This document shows positions 51,238 to 56,322 of a stretch of 56,322 nt of DNA, piece by piece. Source of the stretch: a bacterium. GTDB lineage: Bacteria > Pseudomonadota > Alphaproteobacteria > Acetobacterales > Acetobacteraceae. The position numbers and the translations under genes were made by a program. A model generated the notes under the pieces. It did not search any database, was not told the origin of the DNA, and was given only the letters and a program-made list of their open reading frames with translations. Position 1 is the first letter of the stretch. Every line of letters begins with the position of its first letter. The stretch covers positions 1 to 56,322 of the forward strand of contig JAMFRO010000095.1 in NCBI GenBank assembly GCA_026224825.1. The letters run 5' to 3'.

Positions 51238-52499
51238 CGCAGCTCCACCACGGCCATTGGCGATGCGCTCTTGGCCGTCATGATCGTGAGCACGGCTGCC
51301 ACGGCATTGGCGATCGCGCTTGCCGCAATCGGCACGAAGTAGCTGTGGCTGACGTCGAACATGAAGCCTGCCGCACTCGGCCCGATGAGCGTTCCGATCG
51401 CAACGCTGGTGTACAGAACACCGATGATACCGCTGACGCGGCGCGCCCCGAAATGATCCGCCACAATGGCCGGCAGGATGGCAACCCAACCGCCGTAGAA
51501 AAGTCCGAATGCCAGGGCGAACAGGATGAGTGCCGGGAAGCCCCCGGCCATTTCCCAGATCGCCAGAGATGCCGCCATGCCGGCATACATGGCGGTCAGA
51601 AAATTATCCCGACCCAGGCGATCGGCGACGCCGCCGAGGAAAAACCTGCCGATGGTACTGCCCACGCCGATGGCGCCGAGCAGCAGCACGGCCGTTGCCG
51701 GTTCGATCTTATGATCGATGGCGTAAGGCACAAGATGCACGAACGGCACGAACACCCCCAGCGATCCTGCGAGGCAGCCCGCATAAAGTCCGAGAAACCG
51801 CCTGGTCCGAATGGCTTCCCCGACCGACAACCCTTGCACCGGCCGCGAAGACAGAGCCGTTGGCGGCGCGCTGCCATCCGGCTCAAGCCCGCGCCGCCGG
51901 GGGTCGTCTTCGATCAGGTTGGCCGCGCCGACGCCGACGATCGCCGCGAGGATGCCCAGAACAAGATAGGCGTCCCGCCATCCAAAGCCGGCAATGAGTG
52001 CGGTCGCCAGCGGCGGCATCACCAGGGTTCCCACGCCGATTCCGCTGACCGCGAGCCCGGATGCAAGCCCGCGGCGTATGATGAACCAGCGCTGCACCGC
52101 CCCGAGGACGGGAACATAGGCGCAGCCGACGCCCAGGCCGATTCCCAACCCATAGGCCGCATAGACTTCGATAAGCGTTCTTGCGCGTCCGGCCAGGATC
52201 AGGCCAAGGCCGACAAGAAGCATACCGGCGATGGCGAGCCGCTTGGCCCCCCAACGGTCGGCCAGGGGGCCCGATATTATCCCAACGCCGAAATACAGAA
52301 AGCCAGCCAATGAGAATACCAACGAAACCCAGCCGCGCGAGGCGCCAAACTCCCGCTGCAATGACACGACAAAGGCGCTGAAGGTGTAGGCGCTGCCGAA
52401 GCCCACGAAAGTGATCGCAAAGGCCGCAGCGACAACGAACCAGCCGTAGAAAATGCGCGACCGTGGCGGCGCCCGTCCGCTGCTTGCGACGTTATTCAT
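51234..52499 (-). CDS. MFS transporter (oxalate/monocarboxylate type)
   Basis: A 421-residue major facilitator with twelve predicted spans. It opens FYGWFVVAAAFAITFVGFGS, then SLAGFLYFGVGIISGPLADR and WGAKRLAIAG (the A-motif G-x-x-x-D-R-x-G), RRGLASGLAVSGIGVGTLVM, and in the second half GVGSTIGRFFLGGVADRLGR. This pattern fits the oxalate/formate- and monocarboxylate-type MFS group. It is divergent from the CGNR regulator across an inverted repeat and coupled to the M15-like gene. The substrate is unknown; an organic acid is likely from the family. Confidence 0.87.
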   Translation of the reverse strand: MNNVASSGRAPPRSRIFYGWFVVAAAFAITFVGFGSAYTFSAFVVSLQREFGASRGWVSLVFSLAGFLYFGVGIISGPLADRWGAKRLAIAGMLLVGLGLILAGRARTLIEVYAAYGLGIGLGVGCAYVPVLGAVQRWFIIRRGLASGLAVSGIGVGTLVMPPLATALIAGFGWRDAYLVLGILAAIVGVGAANLIEDDPRRRGLEPDGSAPPTALSSRPVQGLSVGEAIRTRRFLGLYAGCLAGSLGVFVPFVHLVPYAIDHKIEPATAVLLLGAIGVGSTIGRFFLGGVADRLGRDNFLTAMYAGMAASLAIWEMAGGFPALILFALAFGLFYGGWVAILPAIVADHFGARRVSGIIGVLYTSVAIGTLIGPSAAGFMFDVSHSYFVPIAASAIANAVAAVLTIMTAKSASPMAVVELR

Positions 52500-52518
52500 G
52501 GCGGTACTCCGTTATTAA

Positions 52519-52581
52519 ACACCAATATAACATATTTGCTGGTGTCGATTGCGTCAACCAGTAAAGACATTATATTGGTGT
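52519..52581. promoter_or_regulatory. 12-bp inverted repeat between MFS and CGNR genes
   Basis: ACACCAATATAA at 52519-52530 and TTATATTGGTGT at 52570-52581 are perfect inverted copies 39 bp apart. Each lies close to one of the two divergent starts, so each may be a regulator half-site or mirrored promoter element. The CGNR protein itself is the obvious candidate binder. Confidence 0.55.
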
Positions 52582-52584
52582 CAC

Positions 52585-53175
52585 ATGGCTGACCTAAAAA
52601 AACCTTTGCCGGTTCCCCGGGAGCTCGCACGGCTCTACGAGTTCCTTAATTCGCTCGATATGCGCCGGTTTGTTCAGGGCGGCGTGCCACATATGGCCGG
52701 CGATGCGCTCGCGAGCGCTGGGGCGCTTGAGGTGTGGATGGCTGGCCACGGGCTACTCGAAATCGGCGCTGGGCTCAGCCGCGGCGACCATGAGAAGGCG
52801 CTGGCGCTGCGCGGCGCACTGCGAGGCTTTCTCCGCCTGGCGCCATCGGATCGCCGCGCTGGAGTTGACGCTGCACGGCTGAACGCCGTGGCGGCGCAGT
52901 TTCCTCTCATTGTGGCGTTCACCGAAGGCCATGGTCCGCAGCTCCAGCCTAACCGCCACGATGCGGCGAGCGGTCTCGGAAGGATTCTTGCCGACCTGCA
53001 TCATGCGGCTGAAGTCGGCAGCCTGGACCGCCTGAAAATATGCGATTCAGAGGAGTGTCAGTGGGTGTTTTACGACCGGTCCAAGCCCGCCACGCGCCGG
53101 TGGTGTTCGTCGGCTTTGTGCGGTAATCGAGAGAAGACAAGAGCATACCGAACCCGGCAGCGCATAGAAAATTGA
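52585..53175 (+). CDS. CGNR zinc-finger (ABATE-domain) regulator
   Basis: About 196 residues. The N-terminal ABATE-like domain covers residues 10-140 (LARLYEFLNSLDMRRFVQGG; ALALRGALRGFLRLAPSDR). The C-terminal CGNR zinc finger has Cys pairs in KICDSEECQWVFYDRSK and RRWCSSALCGNREKTRAYR. These proteins are stress or metabolite regulators. The ATG at 52585 follows the inverted repeat and gives the usual N-terminus; an upstream ATG at 52549 lies inside the repeat region. Its likely target is the divergent MFS gene. Confidence 0.85.
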   Translation: MADLKKPLPVPRELARLYEFLNSLDMRRFVQGGVPHMAGDALASAGALEVWMAGHGLLEIGAGLSRGDHEKALALRGALRGFLRLAPSDRRAGVDAARLNAVAAQFPLIVAFTEGHGPQLQPNRHDAASGLGRILADLHHAAEVGSLDRLKICDSEECQWVFYDRSKPATRRWCSSALCGNREKTRAYRTRQRIEN

Positions 53176-53188
53176 AGGGGTCTCTCTT

Positions 53189-53599
53189 CCGCGAGAAACG
53201 GCGTATCTCCATGTCCTCACTCAACGCTCGGTCTCTGGTGATCATTACGATGCTCGTGCTGCAAAAGGTGAAGCGGGGCGTGCCGTCCAGAAATATATAG
53301 CCAGGCTCGATGATGCCGCGTTTGGAGCAGCATCCGAGGTAACGCCCAAATTTATTTCGCCGATCGATCCTGCCGCGCAGTGGACTGGCGCTCTCAAAGG
53401 CCCAGCCTTCAGCGCGATTGCGGCGCGGGCGCAAGAGCGTGGCGAGCTGGGTCCGAATTTCGATGTATCCGATCTTACGGTGGCGATCGCCGGGCCGCTC
53501 TTTTATCGCCGGTGGTTTTCGCGGCAAGAGCTTAATGACGCTTTTGTTCGTGGCGTCGTCGAAAGAGCCCTTGGCTGGGATTCTAGCGGCCGTGGCTAG
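53189..53599 (+). pseudogene. fused fragment: IS1182 transposase core + TetR C-terminal domain
   Basis: One open frame of 136 codons without a proper start joins two unrelated pieces. Codons up to about 53410 read YLHVLTQRSVSGDHYDARAA, IARLDDAAFGAASEVTPKFI and DPAAQWTGALKGPAF, the middle of an IS1182-type transposase. From there it continues AIAARAQERGELGPNFDVSD, LTVAIAGPLFYRRWFSRQEL and FVRGVVERALGW, the C-terminal domain of a TetR regulator, ending at 53597. The TetR DNA-binding half is gone. It is a scar of IS insertion and deletion. Confidence 0.65.
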
Positions 53600-53718
53600 A
53601 TCTGGCTTGAACTTTGGCTTGTGGTTGGTCTATGTCGAGAAATCCATAGGCCATGATGGTGTGCGCCACGCCAAGAGACGCCAGTTGGCGGCGGCACGCG
53701 CCGCCAACGCCTGAGCGA

Positions 53719-54039
53719 TTACGCGGCTTCGGCGGCAAGCACGATCGGAAAGTCGATCTCGGTGCCGGCGACGATGTTGAGCAGGTTGGTGAAAATATTC
53801 TCGGCCACAACAGCGATGATTTCGACGATCTGGGCGTCGGTGAACCCGGCTGCTTTGACCGTCTGCACATCGGCATCGCTGACTTTGCCGCGCTCCTCGT
53901 TGATCTTGAGCGCAAAGGCGACGGCGGCATTGGCCCGGGGGTCGGCCGAGGCGCCCTTGCGGGCCAAGTCAATTTCAACGGCATCGATCTTGGCAAGGTT
54001 GAGGGCGATAGCCGATTTAATACCCGGTGGCCTCGACAT
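53719..54039 (-). CDS. carboxymuconolactone decarboxylase/AhpD-like protein, truncated
   Basis: The C-terminal two thirds match AhpD-like carboxymuconolactone decarboxylase-family proteins: DPRANAAVAFALKINEERGK, VSDADVQTVKAAGFTDAQIV, EIIAVVAENIFTNLLNIVAG and TEIDFP. The usual N-terminal half with the C-x-x-C-H redox centre is missing; it is replaced by about 20 unrelated residues (SRPPGIKSAIALNLAKIDAV). It is thus probably a truncated gene, although an open frame with a ribosome site (GAGAGG) remains. A hairpin, GTTGGCGGC-GGCACGC-GCCGCCAAC, at 53684-53708 may end transcription. Confidence 0.6.
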   Translation of the reverse strand: MSRPPGIKSAIALNLAKIDAVEIDLARKGASADPRANAAVAFALKINEERGKVSDADVQTVKAAGFTDAQIVEIIAVVAENIFTNLLNIVAGTEIDFPIVLAAEAA

Positions 54040-54053
54040 GAGATTTGTACCTC

Positions 54054-55028
54054 TCACCGCGCGCTGCCAACACTAAAATGCCAAACCCGAATGCCGAGTT
54101 TTTTGGCCTTATCGGCCAAATTCTCTTGGATACCTGTGCCTGGAAAGACGATAACGCCTACGGGTAAAACATCCAACTTTGCGTCATTACGTTTGAATGG
54201 GGCCGCCTTGCCGTGGTGGCTCCAGTCCGGCTTAAAGGCGATTTGCTTGACTTGGCGGCTGTCCGCCCAGGCGGCGGCAATACGTTCAGCTCCGCTGGGG
54301 CTTCCGCCGTGCAGCAAAACCATGTCGGGATGCTTGGCGTGGGCTTTATCGAGCCGCCCCCAGACTGCAACGTGATCATTGAAGTCGAGCCCGCCGGTGA
54401 ATGCGATCTTGATGCCGGCCGGCATCAACACCTCGGTATCGGCCCGACGCCGCGCGGCAAGAAAATCGCGGCTGTCGATCACCGCTGCGGTCAGTGCCCG
54501 GCGATTGGCCATTGAGCCAGAGCGCGGCCGCCAAGCCGAGCCGATATGGCGCTGGAAGTGATCGGCAGAATGGTCACGGAAGAATTCCATCGCATCACGT
54601 CGCTCGATCAGCGTCTGTCCCTCCGCCGTGAGGCGCTCAAGTTCAACTGAGCGAATTTCCGAGCCGTCCTGCTCCTTCTGGCTAAGTTTCTGCGCCTGCT
54701 CATGCTTGTCGAGATCGCGCTCGATCCGGTCAGCAGCGCGGTGGAAGAGGTTGACCGTCGACCAGAGCAACTCCTCGAGATCGGGTTCGAGGCGCGTGTC
54801 GCCGAGCGTGGCAATAAAGGTGTCGGAGATATCAGCAATTGCCCCGGCCGCGACGTCAGCCTCGGGCAATGGCCTGGGGTCATCGCCCAGCGGCCAGCTC
54901 AAACCAGAAGCCGCAAATCGCTTCAGCGTCTCTCGCACCGTCGAGGGCACGACCCCGGTTCGCCAGGCGATCTGCCGCCGCGACACCCCCTCGCACTCCA
55001 AACGTACAATCTCGCGCACATGGCGCAT
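54054..55028 (-). CDS. fusion of IS21 IstA N-terminus with a DUF2493 (SLOG-like) protein
   Basis: About 324 residues. Residues 1-50 are the helix-turn-helix start of an IS21 transposase IstA (MRHVREIVRLECEGVSRRQI, then AASGLSWPL). Directly after, in frame, comes a DUF2493-type protein: ISDTFIATLGDTRLEPDLEE, LFHRAADRIERDLDKHEQAQ and the SLOG-like C-terminus IKIAFTGGLDFNDHVAVWGR, VLLHGGSPSGAERIAAAWAD and VIVFPGTGIQENLADKAKKL. DUF2493 genes are common on alphaproteobacterial plasmids. Its own N-terminus has been replaced. GGGAG precedes the ATG, so the fusion may be expressed from the IS21 end. Confidence 0.7.
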   Translation of the reverse strand: MRHVREIVRLECEGVSRRQIAWRTGVVPSTVRETLKRFAASGLSWPLGDDPRPLPEADVAAGAIADISDTFIATLGDTRLEPDLEELLWSTVNLFHRAADRIERDLDKHEQAQKLSQKEQDGSEIRSVELERLTAEGQTLIERRDAMEFFRDHSADHFQRHIGSAWRPRSGSMANRRALTAAVIDSRDFLAARRRADTEVLMPAGIKIAFTGGLDFNDHVAVWGRLDKAHAKHPDMVLLHGGSPSGAERIAAAWADSRQVKQIAFKPDWSHHGKAAPFKRNDAKLDVLPVGVIVFPGTGIQENLADKAKKLGIRVWHFSVGSAR

Positions 55029-55129
55029 GCAAACTCTCCCTGCTGGCATCAATCCGCTCCCCGGCAAAAGCCAAAAAGCAGACCCTAAACACAGCCGGCG
55101 GAAAGCCCCGTCACCCCTTCAATGCCGGG

Positions 55130-55250
55130 CGACTATATCCCGGAATCGATGGGCGAGAATTTCTCGGAATCAGTGGGCGAGGATATTTCGGAACAGCCGG
55201 ACGCCATCATCCCGGAATCGGTGGGCGGCTTCCCTCGGAATCAGCAACGA
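55130..55250. repeat. IS21-type left-end tandem repeats
   Basis: Imperfect repeats of about 23 bp run through this stretch: CGGAATCGATGGGCGAG, CGGAATCAGTGGGCGAGG, CGGAACAGCCGGACGCC, CGGAATCGGTGGGCGGC and a final CGGAATCAG. Multiple terminal repeats of this kind are transposase-binding sites at IS21-family ends. They lie just upstream of the IstA start. The element's body beyond residue 50 of IstA is gone. Confidence 0.7.
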
Positions 55251-55345
55251 TCGATGCAGTTGAGATATTCCCGGGGTCTAATGCCGAAAACTTCTCCTTC
55301 AATGCCGGATTAACGGCAGCATTTTGACTTCGCTAACGTTACTCT
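55240..55345 (+). pseudogene. 3' remnant of a second autotransporter esterase gene
   Basis: About 105 bp closely match 20828-20935, including the last codons (AVEIFPGSNAENFSFNAGL, then TAAF) and the first roughly 20 bp after the stop at 55325. The terminal Phe is kept. Everything upstream is cut off by the IS21 end. The match beyond the stop shows that a larger segment, with flank, was duplicated or shared. Confidence 0.75.
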
Positions 55346-55650
55346 AGCGCACCGCACAATATCATCACCGAATCTTCCACATTAATAGAATATTCCGATC
55401 GACATTGGTATGAACGTCAGTGAAGCGCGGGCGAGACTACATCGACTCTAGGGCGGCCTGGACTTTGAGCCTGTCCCGAAAATTTTACCACTCAGAATGC
55501 GGCTTCTGGGCCTTCATCGGCCTGGAGTAAGCCCGACCGATGAAGCAAATTCGGCCAGTGTTTTGTACCCCAAGATGTGTGGGGACGGTCCCGCAACAAA
55601 TCCGACAGAAAGCAGCCATTTTTTGCCGATTACACCGCGCAACGTGACCC
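55346..55650. other. intergenic, no gene recognised
   Basis: No convincing coding sequence, repeat or RNA between the autotransporter remnant and the MocR fragment. Confidence 0.35.
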
Positions 55651-56217
55651 CTATATCCGAGCAACTGCTTGTGCCAGCCTTTCTATGCCCGTCACGATTT
55701 CTTTTGAGCTGAGCGACGAATAACCGAGAATAAGCTGACGTCCGGCAAACTTGCTCTGACAAAAGCTACGCCCCCCAATAGCGGGCAGCGGGTAGATACC
55801 TACATCATGGCGCGCTGCAGCCGCGGCAATGGTATCGGCATCCGGCAGATTTTCCGGCAAGGTCCACATCAGATGCATACCGGCGTCGGAACCGGTTAAC
55901 TGAACAGCCATACCAAATGCGTCCTGCAGTGACTTCACTAAAAGATCGCGACGAATTCGATACGTTTTGAGCATGCGGCGCAGATGCTGACGATGCGCTC
56001 CGGTCTTGAAGAAGTCGGCGGTTACGGCTTGATCCAGCCAGGACTGCCCATAGCTGGCAAGGCTTTTTGCGGCAATGGCTGGCCCGATCAACTCAGGAGG
56101 AAGCACCACATAGCCCAGGCGCAGCCCGGCGCCTAGAGATTTGGAGAAACTGCCCAGATATATGACGCGGTAATCCCGATCCAGGCCTGACAGAGCTGTC
56201 AACGGCGGCGGAAAAAT
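55651..56217 (-). pseudogene. MocR/PdxR-type aminotransferase-domain fragment
   Basis: About 185-190 residues of a fold-type-I PLP domain of the MocR/GntR kind. The PLP-binding Lys is in VIYLGSFSKSLGAGLRLGYV, followed by QAVTADFFKTGAHRQHLRRM, GSDAGMHLMWTLPE and GRQLILGYSSLSSKEI to the end. The N-terminal GntR DNA-binding domain and the first half of the aminotransferase domain are missing. Sequence beyond about 56217 does not continue the family and carries short repeats (GTGCCAGATGGC, GTACCAGTCGG) that could be another IS end. It is probably truncated by that insertion. Confidence 0.75.
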
Positions 56218-56322
56218 GTGCCAGATGGCGGCGCAATAGTGTACCAGTCGGGTTGATTAAAAAGGGCATGGCCGCCCCTGTTGATCGATCCGCGGTGTGA
56301 GCCGCACGGCGCGTAGCGGAGA

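Noticed and set aside
51345..52313. 322-codon open frame on the plus strand
   Set aside because: Antisense to the MFS transporter and extremely rich in charged and Pro residues, as expected from a shadow frame.
55130..55250. Possible CRISPR array from the short repeats
   Set aside because: Repeats are imperfect, directly adjoining and without unique spacers; they fit IS21 transposase-binding repeats. No cas genes are present.
55514..55650. Possible IS110-type transposase remnant (minus strand, around the residues VGLTPGR)
   Set aside because: Only a seven-residue likeness; not enough to support a call.

Overview
The window is one stretch of a GC-rich proteobacterial genome, most likely an alphaproteobacterium. 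The gene families (IclR-controlled pca operon, DUF6502/DUF5666 pairs, sphingomonad/acetobacter-like esterases, IS66, IS4, IS21 and IS1182 debris) suggest something like the Acetobacteraceae, but I cannot fix the genus. There are about 40 intact genes, with an unusually large number of decayed genes and insertion-sequence scars between them. It therefore looks like accessory, repeatedly rearranged catabolic DNA.

Layout. 0.1-2.1 kb: an NmrA-type reductase and a SnoaL-like protein divergent from an HxlR regulator, then the 3' half of a tRNA-Arg gene. 2.3-7.2 kb: a large alpha/beta-hydrolase-like protein with a divergent TetR gene, then an aldo/keto reductase with its own TetR gene. 7.3-12.8 kb: a full-length carboxylic acid reductase (CAR), a glutathione S-transferase and an AraC regulator. 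12.9-14.8 kb: a transposase remnant and a head-to-head chimeric IS66 element with an intact 8-bp target duplication. 14.9-18.1 kb: pobA and pobR, then a frameshifted second copy of the CAR reductase domain. 18.5-25.4 kb: a MarR gene, an autotransporter GDSL esterase, a patchwork of three gene fragments, and a DUF1302/DUF1329 pair. 26.5-33.2 kb: a MarR-controlled hydroxycinnamate cluster (hydratase/lyase, CoA ligase, aldehyde dehydrogenase), a decayed vanA, and a CocE-type hydrolase. 33.5-40 kb: pcaI-F-D-C-H-G-B with a divergent IclR regulator. 40-41.3 kb: IS and gene scars. 41.3-49.8 kb: a Wzm/Wzt-type polysaccharide ABC exporter, two glycosyltransferases and a small histidine kinase, bracketed by two copies of a DUF6502-DUF5666 module. 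50-56.3 kb: an MFS transporter, a CGNR zinc-finger regulator and more truncated or fused genes, ending in a truncated MocR-type gene.

How it works together. Read as metabolism, the middle of the window gives a nearly complete route: p-coumarate to its CoA ester, to 4-hydroxybenzaldehyde, to 4-hydroxybenzoate, to protocatechuate (PobA), to beta-carboxymuconate (PcaHG), to 3-oxoadipate (PcaB, C, D), to succinyl-CoA plus acetyl-CoA (PcaI, F). Two gaps stand out. Vanillate O-demethylase survives only as a pseudogene, so the methoxylated (ferulate) branch looks lost here. The beta subunit pcaJ of the 3-oxoadipate CoA-transferase is absent from the operon. Several esterases (autotransporter, CocE type, the 760-residue hydrolase) could release phenolic acids from esters, which is inference.

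Most unusual items: the palindrome-centred IS66 chimera that evidently moved as a unit; the duplicated DUF6502-DUF5666 modules around a glycan export locus that shares a palindromic promoter motif; the CAR partial duplicate; and the in-frame fusions between IS fragments and host genes near the right end. Some frameshifts are single-base length changes in short homopolymers, so sequencing error should be excluded before each is called real.
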